Assembly: GCA_937996705.1 (NCBI GenBank)
Contig: CALKUQ010000028.1
Location: 1 to 14,242, forward strand
Direction of reading: 5' to 3'
DNA from: an uncultured Chlamydiae bacterium
GTDB taxonomy: Bacteria > Chlamydiota > Chlamydiia > Chlamydiales > 2-12-FULL-49-11
Length of the DNA: 14,242 nucleotides
Shown here: positions 1 to 5,321 of the stretch, piece by piece
Layout: every line of letters begins with the position of its first letter
Position numbering within the stretch: the stretch's first letter is position 1
Notes under the pieces: model-generated
The model's input: only the letters and a program-made list of their open reading frames with translations
Databases searched by the model: none
Told to the model about the DNA's origin: nothing
Program-made: the position numbers and the translations under genes

Positions 1-231
1 ATGAGCAAGAAACATAAATCATCAACAGGAGACCGTGGAGGCGATCACGGTTATCTTAAAGAAGTCAAAGACCAGGAAACGGAGACTTCGATTATCATTC
101 ACGATGTCCCGCTTTCCTCTGGTCAGCCAGCGAAGATGACGAAGGTATTCAGAATGAGACCCGAAACAGGCGAAAAGTATCTTGCATTACATATCGAAAA
201 CGGAGTAACTTTATTTGAAATTAACCCCTAA
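1..231 (+). CDS. hypothetical small protein, start possibly outside the window
   Basis: I do not recognise this 76-residue protein. The frame opens with ATG at the first base of the window, so the true start could lie further upstream. The N-terminal 25 residues are basic and Gly/Ser-rich and probably disordered. The rest alternates short hydrophobic runs (SIIIHDV, LALHIENGVTLFEI) and suggests a small beta-rich fold. No cysteines, signal peptide or membrane segment are present. It ends 3 bases before the next ATG, so it probably shares a transcript with the small genes that follow. Its position ahead of the replication genes fits the early accessory region of a phage, but the sequence shows no function. 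Confidence 0.6.
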   Translation: MSKKHKSSTGDRGGDHGYLKEVKDQETETSIIIHDVPLSSGQPAKMTKVFRMRPETGEKYLALHIENGVTLFEINP

Positions 232-234
232 TTT

Positions 235-462
235 ATGAAATCAGAATCACAGGTAAAGCAGATTTTCGACTACCTTATGAATGGTTGTCGATTGACGGGC
301 CTTGAAGCGATTAAGAAGTTCGGAAGCATAAAGCTATCGAATAGAATAGGTGAGGCCGAAAAGCGGTACGGTGTAACCATTGACCGTGAATGGAAGGAGA
401 TCAAGACCCGCTTTGGGAAGAAGGAGGTTATGGAGTATTACATTAACCAAAAAATGAAATGA
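235..462 (+). CDS. helix-turn-helix domain protein
   Basis: This 75-residue protein is almost entirely one helical DNA-binding-like domain. Residues 5-15 form a first helix (SQVKQIFDYLM). The segment with GLEAIKKFG (about 22-30) followed by KLSNRIGEAEKRYG (about 33-46) resembles the small phage helix-turn-helix family in which a repeated-unit number or gene length is controlled by the helix LTxxEAxxxFG-x-xLSxRIxELxxxG (Pfam HTH_39 type). The last third is charged and ends in a short beta-like stretch. It may be a small transcription regulator or a DNA-binding accessory protein, but target and role are not shown. Its stop codon overlaps the next start in an ATGA, which suggests coupled translation. 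Confidence 0.7.
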   Translation: MKSESQVKQIFDYLMNGCRLTGLEAIKKFGSIKLSNRIGEAEKRYGVTIDREWKEIKTRFGKKEVMEYYINQKMK

Positions 463-770
463 AAACTGAACACGAAGAACTTGTACAGCTTGTAAAGGAT
501 GGTAACTTCTTTGCTTTTTGTGTTGCCTTTGCTTTGAATAAAGGCTTTAAAAATGCGCTGAAGGATAAGAAAGAAGTGATATTTACAGTCGGTGATTACG
601 GTGTAGAATTTAAACCAAGCGAAATGTGCTTTTTACTTATTCATAAAATTTATTTTGCCCGAATAATAACTGCTTACTATAACGAAGTAGTATTTGTTGG
701 AGACAGCGAAGAAGAAGTAATCAATGAAATTTTAACCGAACTGGAAAAAGAAAAACCTTTACTTGTATGA
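459..770 (+). CDS. hypothetical protein
   Basis: This 103-residue protein is not one I recognise. It begins in an ATGA overlap with the gene before it and ends in another ATGA overlap with the gene after it, so the three are almost certainly one translational unit. The composition is acidic at the C-terminus (EEEVINEILTELEKEK) and hydrophobic in the middle (FLLIHKIYFARIITAYYNEVVFV), which looks like mixed alpha/beta globular protein rather than a membrane span. There is no signal peptide or recognisable motif. It belongs to the block of small early-type genes upstream of the replication module. Confidence 0.65.
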   Translation: MKTEHEELVQLVKDGNFFAFCVAFALNKGFKNALKDKKEVIFTVGDYGVEFKPSEMCFLLIHKIYFARIITAYYNEVVFVGDSEEEVINEILTELEKEKPLLV

Positions 771-979
771 CCGACCTAGAGCGCATCCGAAAGACTAAGC
801 TCAAAGACTTGAGTAAGTTACAGTACAAAAAATACGATTACGAACTAACATGGAAAGGGTTGCTTTCCTGGTTGATACCTCTTTGGCTGATGGCCTTGGT
901 GTGGATATGGATAACGGTAAAGTATGCCGATCAGATAGACGAGAAGGCATTGAAGGCACTTGAGGCGATAACGAAATAA
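767..979 (+). CDS. small single-pass membrane protein
   Basis: This is a 70-residue protein with a strongly basic first 22 residues, a Trp- and Leu-rich hydrophobic segment at about residues 31-51, and a short charged C-terminal tail. The basic N-terminus predicts that it stays in the cytoplasm and the tail lies outside. There is no cleavage motif, so it is probably an anchored inner-membrane protein rather than a secreted one. The start ATG lies in an ATGA overlap with the upstream stop. It sits far from the late genes, so a holin is unlikely. Small early phage membrane proteins are sometimes involved in superinfection exclusion, but nothing here shows that. Confidence 0.65.
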   Translation: MTDLERIRKTKLKDLSKLQYKKYDYELTWKGLLSWLIPLWLMALVWIWITVKYADQIDEKALKALEAITK

Positions 980-984
980 ACTTT

Positions 985-1299
985 ATGGCTGTATTACACC
1001 TAACGCTTAAAAAGAAATGGTTTGACATGATTCTCTCAGGTGAGAAGAAACATGAATACCGTGAGTACAAAGATTATTGGAAACGAAAATTCATAATACC
1101 CGGAACTCACCCGCCAATTTGTAAATTGAAATATGAAACTGTTGTTTTCAGAAATGGGTATTCAAAAAACTCACGTCTAATGGAAGTTGAATTGAATGGC
1201 ATACTTATTTCATTTGGACTTACTAAATGGGGAGGTGACCAAAATAATCTTCAATTTGTTCTACCTCTTGGTAGAATACTTCGTACTGAAAATGTTTAA
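985..1299 (+). CDS. ASCH-domain (PUA-like) protein
   Basis: The 104 residues look like a complete ASCH domain. The N-terminal strand (VLHLTLKKKWFDMIL) is followed by the hallmark turn SGEKKHEYRE at residues 18-27, which matches the ASCH pattern sGxKxxExR with Gly19, Lys21, Glu24 and Arg26. The middle (KYETVVFRNGY) and the later stretch VELNGILISFG are further beta strands. ASCH domains are PUA-like beta-barrels expected to bind RNA or modified nucleotides, and some members cleave RNA; many stand-alone copies occur in phages. Substrate cannot be read from the sequence. It lies 5 bases after the upstream gene and 4 bases before the next one, inside the accessory run. Confidence 0.75.
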   Translation: MAVLHLTLKKKWFDMILSGEKKHEYREYKDYWKRKFIIPGTHPPICKLKYETVVFRNGYSKNSRLMEVELNGILISFGLTKWGGDQNNLQFVLPLGRILRTENV

Positions 1300-1303
1300 T
1301 TAG

Positions 1304-1504
1304 ATGACCTGTAAAGAAACCAACCAAGCTTTGTATTGGGCCGAGAAGCTGACCATTTCCGAAAAGAAGGAAGCGATTTTAGAAGCAAAGAAGAAGAAAT
1401 ATTTTGAAACTAAACACGCCCACAAGTGGCCCAAAGACCCCTATGAAAATGACCGAACAACAACGTTGGTACCTGGGATTAACGGAAACGAAGCCCACAG
1501 TTGA
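1304..1504 (+). CDS. hypothetical small charged protein
   Basis: This frame encodes 66 residues and starts 4 bases after the ASCH gene. Residues 1-35 are helical and very Lys/Glu-rich (EKKEAILEAKKKKYFETK), followed by an aromatic and Pro-containing stretch (HAHKWPKDPYEN). The last 18 residues are of low complexity and overlap another open frame, so the end of the protein is less certain than its beginning. I do not recognise a family. The Lys-rich composition suggests nucleic-acid contact, but this is only an inference. Confidence 0.5.
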   Translation: MTCKETNQALYWAEKLTISEKKEAILEAKKKKYFETKHAHKWPKDPYENDRTTTLVPGINGNEAHS

Positions 1505-1508
1505 AACG

Positions 1509-1655
1509 ATGACTATTTGCTGCCCCCGATGTTGTGGGAGTGGGGTGATTGGATTGCCAATAGTGAAGAAGAACCTGAGGGCAAAGGAATACTACCACAA
1601 GAACAAGCAGCAATTGAAAGAGAATAGGTTAAAGAAGTTTGCAAGTGTCGGATAA
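1509..1655 (+). CDS. small protein with one DnaJ-type Cys motif
   Basis: The start at 1509 gives a 48-residue protein that begins just after the upstream stop. An in-frame ATG at 1449 would add 20 residues but overlap the upstream gene by 56 bases, so I prefer the short form. Residues 3-12 are ICCPRCCGSG, which fits CxxCxGxG, the half-site of DnaJ-like zinc fingers, but there is only one copy, so zinc binding would need a dimer or partner. The rest is a basic helix (RAKEYYHKNKQQLKENRLKKF) resembling the linker after zinc knuckles in some phage HNH proteins. No nuclease motif follows. The gene ends where the promoter for the replication module begins. Confidence 0.45.
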   Translation: MTICCPRCCGSGVIGLPIVKKNLRAKEYYHKNKQQLKENRLKKFASVG

Positions 1656-1668
1656 CTTGGTAGTTTTG
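1638..1668 (+). promoter_or_regulatory. Bacteroidota-type promoter for the replication module
   Basis: TTTG at 1638-1641 and TAGTTTTG at 1661-1668 are separated by 19 bases. This matches the Bacteroidota primary sigma factor consensus TTTG (-33) and TAnnTTTG (-7), with normal spacing. The -33 box lies in the last codons of the upstream gene. Transcription would start near 1673-1676 and give a leader of about 105 bases before the initiator-like gene at 1780. This was the only full two-box match I found in the intergenic gaps I checked. Confidence 0.6.
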
Positions 1669-1686
1669 TATTATAGTTTTTTAGGG

Positions 1687-1769
1687 TGCGCATTGCAGGG
1701 CGCAGTTATCATTTTTTTACAGGGGGTCACATTGGGGAGGAGCTGCAAATCCGAACCAAGTTGATCCCC
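1687..1769 (+). promoter_or_regulatory. structured leader before the initiator gene
   Basis: Two stems can form in the leader that follows the promoter. The first pairs TGCGC (1687-1691) with GCGCA (1700-1704) around an 8-base loop ATTGCAGG. A T7 run starts 7 bases after it, so it could act as a weak terminator or attenuator. The second pairs GGGGA (1734-1738) with TCCCC (1765-1769), and an alternative pairing joins TTGG (1732-1735) with CCAA (1756-1759). The two later pairings exclude each other, which is a feature of switching leaders. No known riboswitch class is recognised, and no coding sequence fits this stretch. Confidence 0.35.
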
Positions 1770-1779
1770 TTCCTATTTT

Positions 1780-2436
1780 ATGGCTAAAGATACTTTTTGG
1801 TTTCGTCACGACTCCAACGCAAAGGATGACCCTAAGTGCATCCTTTTGATTGAACAACTCGGCCCTGAGGGTTACGGAATATTCTGGATATTGATTGAAC
1901 TTTTAAGAGATCAGCCAGAATACAAGTACCCTATGAAGCTACTGCCATCCCTTGCAAGAAGGTACAATACCTCCACGGAGAAAATAAAAACTGTGGTAAT
2001 GAGTTACGAACTTTTCAACGTGGAAAATGACGCTTTTTTCTTTTCCCCAAGTCTTTTGGAGCGCATGGAAGCCTTAGATTCATATAAATTGGCCCTTTCC
2101 GAGGCTGGCCGAAGGGGTGCTGAAGCCAGGCTTAAGGGTGGCTTAAGCCTTGCTAAGCGAATAGATAAGAATAGAATAGAATTGAATGGAGATGAACCAA
2201 AGCAAAAAACCATTGGAACAGGAACTCATTTTATAGTAGTTACCAAAAAATACATTGATGACATAGCTTACAGAATTGAGGGGGTTTCAGGCCTTTCCGA
2301 ATATATGACATTAAATCAATCAGTCCTAAACCTTCCGTCATATGCTGAAAAGTTCATGAGAAAGAACAACGGGGCGCAATTCAATGACTTCATGCACGTC
2401 TTTAACGCTTACAATAAATTCACAGAAAATGCCTGA
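1780..2436 (+). CDS. DUF4373 / DnaD-like replication initiation candidate
   Basis: This 218-residue protein has the N-terminal signature of the DUF4373 (Lin1244/Lin1753-like) family. Residues 6-38 carry FWFRHDSNAKDDPK, then a helix ending in GPEGYGIFWILIELL, a winged-helix-like domain found at the start of phage DnaD-type initiators. A predicted helical segment follows to about residue 105, then a Gly/Ala-rich basic stretch and a low-complexity linker (KRIDKNRIELN, about 126-136). The C-terminal 80 residues resemble the second, helicase-contacting domain of such proteins. It starts the cluster that contains a DnaB-type helicase 300 bases later, which supports a role in loading replication machinery at the phage origin. 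The family assignment is from memory of the motif. Confidence 0.7.
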   Translation: MAKDTFWFRHDSNAKDDPKCILLIEQLGPEGYGIFWILIELLRDQPEYKYPMKLLPSLARRYNTSTEKIKTVVMSYELFNVENDAFFFSPSLLERMEALDSYKLALSEAGRRGAEARLKGGLSLAKRIDKNRIELNGDEPKQKTIGTGTHFIVVTKKYIDDIAYRIEGVSGLSEYMTLNQSVLNLPSYAEKFMRKNNGAQFNDFMHVFNAYNKFTENA

Positions 2437-2740
2437 CCACTTAGAAAAGTACATCCGAATAAATATGGACTTCCCTAACAAAGCGGGTAAGTTAGATTCC
2501 GTTCTTTCAGCCCAAAAGAGAATCATCCAAAAGCTAATGAAGTCAAAGCAATCGCCTGAGGTTCAAGAGTTGCTCGTATCGGTAGCGGAGAGCATAGACG
2601 TATCCTATGACTTACTGGCCTACACGAAAACAACGCTTCAAGAAATAGCAACAGACTCAAAGGCGGTATTAGACGGGGCTAGGTTAAGAAATACGATAGA
2701 GTTTCAAAGTGAGGTATTAAGTGAATACATGAGCAAATGA
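2429..2740 (+). CDS. small helical protein between initiator and helicase
   Basis: I place the start at 2429, an ATG overlapping the end of the initiator gene by 8 bases, because the 15 earlier residues of the open frame (Thr/Ser-rich) are read across the upstream gene and do not look coding. The 103-residue product is nearly all helical and charged (AQKRIIQKLMKSKQSPEVQELLVSVAES) and could form a coiled coil. There are no cysteines, motifs or membrane segments. Its place directly before the helicase and the ATGA overlap with it are what one expects of a helicase loader or accessory protein, but the sequence alone does not prove this. Confidence 0.55.
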   Translation: MPDHLEKYIRINMDFPNKAGKLDSVLSAQKRIIQKLMKSKQSPEVQELLVSVAESIDVSYDLLAYTKTTLQEIATDSKAVLDGARLRNTIEFQSEVLSEYMSK

Positions 2741-3675
2741 CCCTCAAAGAACAAGTTCAGGCCCAACTTAAAACCACGGTAGAACCTGGGAGGGACTTCT
2801 TTGAGAGTCCTGAAATCTACGAGCGTGAAATATTAACTGGGGTTAAGTGGGAGGTACTGAGATACGGACACATGAAGCTAGACGAGCATTGCCCCTACAA
2901 GCAGGGGCAACTTACAACGATTATAGGCCACACTAACGTAGGTAAAAGCACGTTGATACTTTACCTTCTATCACGATTGATTGAAAGGAAGAAACTTATA
3001 ATCTATTCAGCCGAAAACAGGATAAGCCAGATAGCTAGGCTTTTGATTCAATTCAAATTCAATGTAAACTTTGGACACGCTAAATATTTCCAATGGCTAA
3101 GAGACAACGTTTTATTCATTAAGCACGTGAAGCAATTCACCTATAAGGATATGCTTGAACAGGTGGCTATTTCCGATGACATAGGCTTCAACGCTGACAT
3201 GATCCTGATAGACCCTTACAATTCTTTGAAGATTGACTCCAAAGGTAACTCACACGAATATCACTACGATGCCATTGAGAACATGAGGATATTCACGCAG
3301 ACAACAGGGAAGAGTATTTTTTTAAATTGCCACACAGTTACGGAAGCCCAGCGGGTAAAGCCTGACCAGTACGGTGAGATTAAGCGTCCTATGGCTTCCG
3401 ATGTGGAGGGTGGTGGCAAGTTTCCAAATAAGTCAGATGATACATGGGTTATACATCGCCAACTATTTGCAACGGAAACAGAAAAGAGATACGTTTCAGA
3501 ATTGTATGTTGACAAGGTTAGAAATACAGATGGAGGAGGTTACCCAACTCCTTACACGGAACCAATACTATTCAAGTTCAACAAAGACTGGACGGGATTC
3601 ACCAACGACCACGATCAAGTAGAAAAGTTTAGAGTTAAGGATTATAACGAAAGACACGAAGATTTACCATTTTAA
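2737..3675 (+). CDS. DnaB-type replicative helicase, RecA-like domain
   Basis: The 312-residue protein is a RecA-fold ATPase of helicase superfamily 4. The Walker A motif is GHTNVGKST at residues 64-72. The DnaB-type motif with the catalytic Glu is YSAEN at 90-94 (Glu93). Walker B is MILIDP at 155-160 (Asp159). The later SIFLNCHTVTEAQR matches the sensor region, and VDKVRN matches the DnaB motif that supplies the Lys-x-Arg finger. It lacks the N-terminal primase-binding domain of full DnaB (about 450 residues) and a primase domain. It would form a ring that unwinds phage DNA, probably with the two upstream proteins. AAA_25-type phage ATPases are the nearest alternative. Confidence 0.85.
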   Translation: MTLKEQVQAQLKTTVEPGRDFFESPEIYEREILTGVKWEVLRYGHMKLDEHCPYKQGQLTTIIGHTNVGKSTLILYLLSRLIERKKLIIYSAENRISQIARLLIQFKFNVNFGHAKYFQWLRDNVLFIKHVKQFTYKDMLEQVAISDDIGFNADMILIDPYNSLKIDSKGNSHEYHYDAIENMRIFTQTTGKSIFLNCHTVTEAQRVKPDQYGEIKRPMASDVEGGGKFPNKSDDTWVIHRQLFATETEKRYVSELYVDKVRNTDGGGYPTPYTEPILFKFNKDWTGFTNDHDQVEKFRVKDYNERHEDLPF

Positions 3676-3705
3676 TTTTTGAAAACCCATCATTCAGATA
3701 AAATT

Positions 3706-4056
3706 ATGACAGACCAGCAACTTATAAAAGAACTTTGGGAATTATGGGAGTCGTTGGCTGAATGTGGTCAACTTACAATCGGACCTCAGTTCTCGATCAA
3801 ATACAAGGAGCTTAAAAAGCAGGTTGATTTGGTAGTTGTATTTCGTAGCGATATGACTTATTACGCTCACCATAAACCAAGTGGCGAAAATTGGCTGATA
3901 CTTGGTGTTAACCAAAAGACCGATAAAGTATGTGCAGCGGGATGGCCACCGAGCATAGGTAAACTTTCAGACTGTGAAAACTTTGAAGAACGGCACTTGA
4001 TTGATGATCATGAGCGTGAATACAGAGTACGAACCTTCGGAACAGATTGGCTATAA
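3706..4056 (+). CDS. hypothetical protein
   Basis: The frame is open from a TTG at 3679, but the first ATG (3706) gives a clean start (MTDQQLIKEL) at 116 residues and I prefer it. The N-terminal 25 residues are helical with three Trp/Leu heptad positions. The middle (VVVFRSDMTYYAHHKPSGENWLILGV) looks like strand-turn-strand, and the rest is acidic. Cys at about residues 20, 84 and 94 are too widely spaced for a clear metal site. I do not recognise a family. It sits between helicase and HNH gene, where phages commonly keep recombination or nucleotide-related accessory genes. Confidence 0.55.
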   Translation: MTDQQLIKELWELWESLAECGQLTIGPQFSIKYKELKKQVDLVVVFRSDMTYYAHHKPSGENWLILGVNQKTDKVCAAGWPPSIGKLSDCENFEERHLIDDHEREYRVRTFGTDWL

Positions 4057-4079
4057 AATTTACTTAAACGTCCAAAATA

Positions 4080-4388
4080 ATGTTTCGCCCTGACCCCAAA
4101 CCAACCCCAAAACCTAAGAAGGCAAAGAAAGCCCTAAATTTCGTTTCTAAGCGCACGGCTAAAAAGATGGGGGAATATAGCCGTTTAAAGAAATCTTTCA
4201 TTGTAGGCAAGATTTGCCCCGTCTACCCTCATTTAAAGGTGACGGACATACACCACATGAAAGGCAGGACTGGAGATTTGCTTTTAAACACCGAATTTTG
4301 GTTAGCGGTCAGTCGAAAGGGCCACATGAGAATAGAACTAAATCCAACGTGGGCCAGGGAGATGGGGTTCAGCTTACCAAGAATATGA
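4080..4388 (+). CDS. HNH-type protein with altered zinc knuckles
   Basis: This 102-residue protein has the layout of the small phage HNH/NinG-like proteins found in replication modules: a basic Pro/Lys-rich N-terminus (1-30), then ICPVY (45-49), VTDIHHMKGRTGDLLLNTEFW (54-74 region), AVSRKGH (76-82) and NPTWAREMGFS (88-98). His58-His59, Asn70 and His82 match the catalytic positions of the HNH fold. The usual zinc pairs CxxC are lost: Tyr49 stands where the second Cys of the first pair would be, and Ser78 and Gly81 replace the second pair; only Cys46 remains. Such C-to-Y/S/G variants may be a natural subfamily. A role in DNA nicking or recombination is likely from the family but unproved. Confidence 0.7.
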   Translation: MFRPDPKPTPKPKKAKKALNFVSKRTAKKMGEYSRLKKSFIVGKICPVYPHLKVTDIHHMKGRTGDLLLNTEFWLAVSRKGHMRIELNPTWAREMGFSLPRI

Positions 4389-4597
4389 AAACCTCCTATA
4401 AAAAACTACCCATACTGGCAGACAAAATAGCTAACTGGTATCCAAGAATGAAGAACAAAGAACTTTGCCCCGTATTAGGTTGTCACGATGGCAAGGTAAG
4501 AGACAAGAAAACCCACCTACTAAGAACTTGCGTTGTTTGCAATGGTGACGGGCTGATGCCTAAGAGACGTTTTGCTAAATCCAACTTAAATTCCTAG
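4385..4597 (+). CDS. small zinc-ribbon protein
   Basis: I take the start at 4385, an ATG in an ATGA overlap with the HNH gene stop, which gives 70 residues; the open frame extends further upstream only through the HNH gene. Four cysteines form two knuckles: CPVLGC at residues 28-33 (Cys28, Cys33) and CVVC at 49-52, each followed by a Gly-containing turn (HDGK, NGDG). The second resembles the CxxCxGxG half-site of DnaJ. A four-Cys zinc ribbon is the natural reading, with basic ends (KKRR-type) that may touch nucleic acid. It is coupled to the HNH gene and could assist it. This is the last gene before the terminator. Confidence 0.6.
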   Translation: MKTSYKKLPILADKIANWYPRMKNKELCPVLGCHDGKVRDKKTHLLRTCVVCNGDGLMPKRRFAKSNLNS

Positions 4598-4802
4598 CTT
4601 TACCCCATCATGATCCAAATAAGAGGAATAAAAATATCACCCGCTTTGCAAGGAGCGGTAAATTAGCCAGCCTAATAAACTGGCTTTTTTAATTTGAGCG
4701 ACTAAAGACATGGTGGAGATACAGGTTCAAATCCTGCAAGGACGGGGTAATTAACCGGACGATTAGTTCAACAAACAGAACACCACCGAAATTTTTGTTT
4801 TA
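4598..4802 (+). other. non-coding gap before the terminase genes
   Basis: This 205-base stretch is the longest non-coding gap in the window. From left to right it holds a 5-bp hairpin (4641-4658: CCGCT, loop TTGCAAGG, AGCGG), an intrinsic terminator (4665-4690), a tRNA T-arm-like hairpin (4722-4736) and an A/T-rich approach to the terS start. GGACG occurs twice, at 4739-4743 and 4757-4761. I found no two-box Bacteroidota promoter. Its place just upstream of terS is where many phages keep their cos or pac site, so it is a candidate, but nothing here marks a cut point. Confidence 0.5.
4665..4690 (+). terminator. intrinsic terminator ending the replication operon
   Basis: AGCCAG (4665-4670) pairs perfectly with CTGGCT (4680-4685) around a 9-base loop CCTAATAAA, and the T run continues to 4690. 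This is the standard form of a Rho-independent terminator. It would stop transcription of the replication module and separate it from the terminase-led late module, which then needs read-through, antitermination or its own promoter. Confidence 0.75.
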
Positions 4803-5321
4803 ATGGAAAAAAAGGACAAGCCCAATACCGGACGCCCAAGCTCTTTCACCCAAGATATAGCTGATTCCATTTGTGAACAGCTTATGACATCCTCAAAAAG
4901 CCTAAGAACGATTTGCCAACAGGAAGGGATGCCAACACCTAAAACTATTCTCAATTGGCTAACAGAGGGTAGCAAACCAGACGGTCAGGAATGGGCGCAA
5001 ACCTTCTTACGTCAATACGCGCGCGCGAAAGAAGAGCAGGCTGATTATTTAGCGGAGGAGATTCTTGAGATAGCGGACGACAGTAAAGATGATGTTCTCA
5101 GGTCAAAAGAAGTAAAGAATGCCGATGGCACAAAAATGGTTCTTTTGGAAGAAAACAAAGAGTTTACAAATCGCTCCCGGCTTCGTGTCGATGCCCGTAA
5201 ATGGATAGCTAGCAAACTGAAGCCTAAAAAATACGGTGATAAGTTGGATTTGACTAGTTTGGGTGATAAACTCAATCACGGCCCTATGCAAGTAGAGATA
5301 GTCAAGCCCGATGAAGAATGA
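4803..5321 (+). CDS. terS: terminase small subunit
   Basis: This 172-residue protein recognises phage DNA for packaging. Residues 10-55 form a helix-turn-helix (GRPSSFTQDIADSICEQL, then LRTICQQEGMPTPKTILNWL), typical of small terminases that choose the start sequence. Residues 64-95 make a long charged helix for ring assembly (RQYARAKEEQADYLAEEILEIADD). The stretch NRSRLRVDARKWIASKLKPKKYGDK (124-147 region) is the hallmark of the Sf6-like small terminase family. The C-terminal 25 residues are acidic and would contact the large subunit. It begins two bases into a TTTTAATGG context and its end overlaps the terL start by 11 bases. A 10-base CG alternation lies inside its helix codons at 5018-5027. 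Confidence 0.88.
   Translation: MEKKDKPNTGRPSSFTQDIADSICEQLMTSSKSLRTICQQEGMPTPKTILNWLTEGSKPDGQEWAQTFLRQYARAKEEQADYLAEEILEIADDSKDDVLRSKEVKNADGTKMVLLEENKEFTNRSRLRVDARKWIASKLKPKKYGDKLDLTSLGDKLNHGPMQVEIVKPDEE

Noticed and set aside
801..1070. Minus-strand ORF of 89 residues, and other minus-strand frames such as 9304-9522 and 5045-5275
   Set aside because: They lie opposite recognisable or better-supported plus-strand genes, lack promoters and have odd composition.
1404..1508. Longer start for the Cys-motif gene
   Set aside because: It would overlap the previous gene by about 100 bases. The shorter form begins right after the upstream stop and keeps the whole motif.
2384..2428. 15-residue N-terminal extension of the small helical gene
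   Set aside because: It is Ser/Thr-rich, lies wholly inside the initiator gene, and a close overlap start exists at 2429.
4610..4666. 18-residue ORF (MIQIRGIKISPALQGAVN) before the terminator
   Set aside because: It lacks a ribosome-binding site or homology I recognise and is short enough to arise by chance, although its stop touches the terminator stem.
4673..4745. Possible tRNA gene around the T-arm-like hairpin
   Set aside because: The bases after the T arm have no acceptor-stem partner upstream, the anticodon stem has at most three good pairs, and the would-be D arm overlaps the terminator.
5018..5027. Five CG dinucleotides in a row in terS
   Set aside because: It is only 10 bases and is explained by ordinary codons for Ala-Arg-Ala in a helix.
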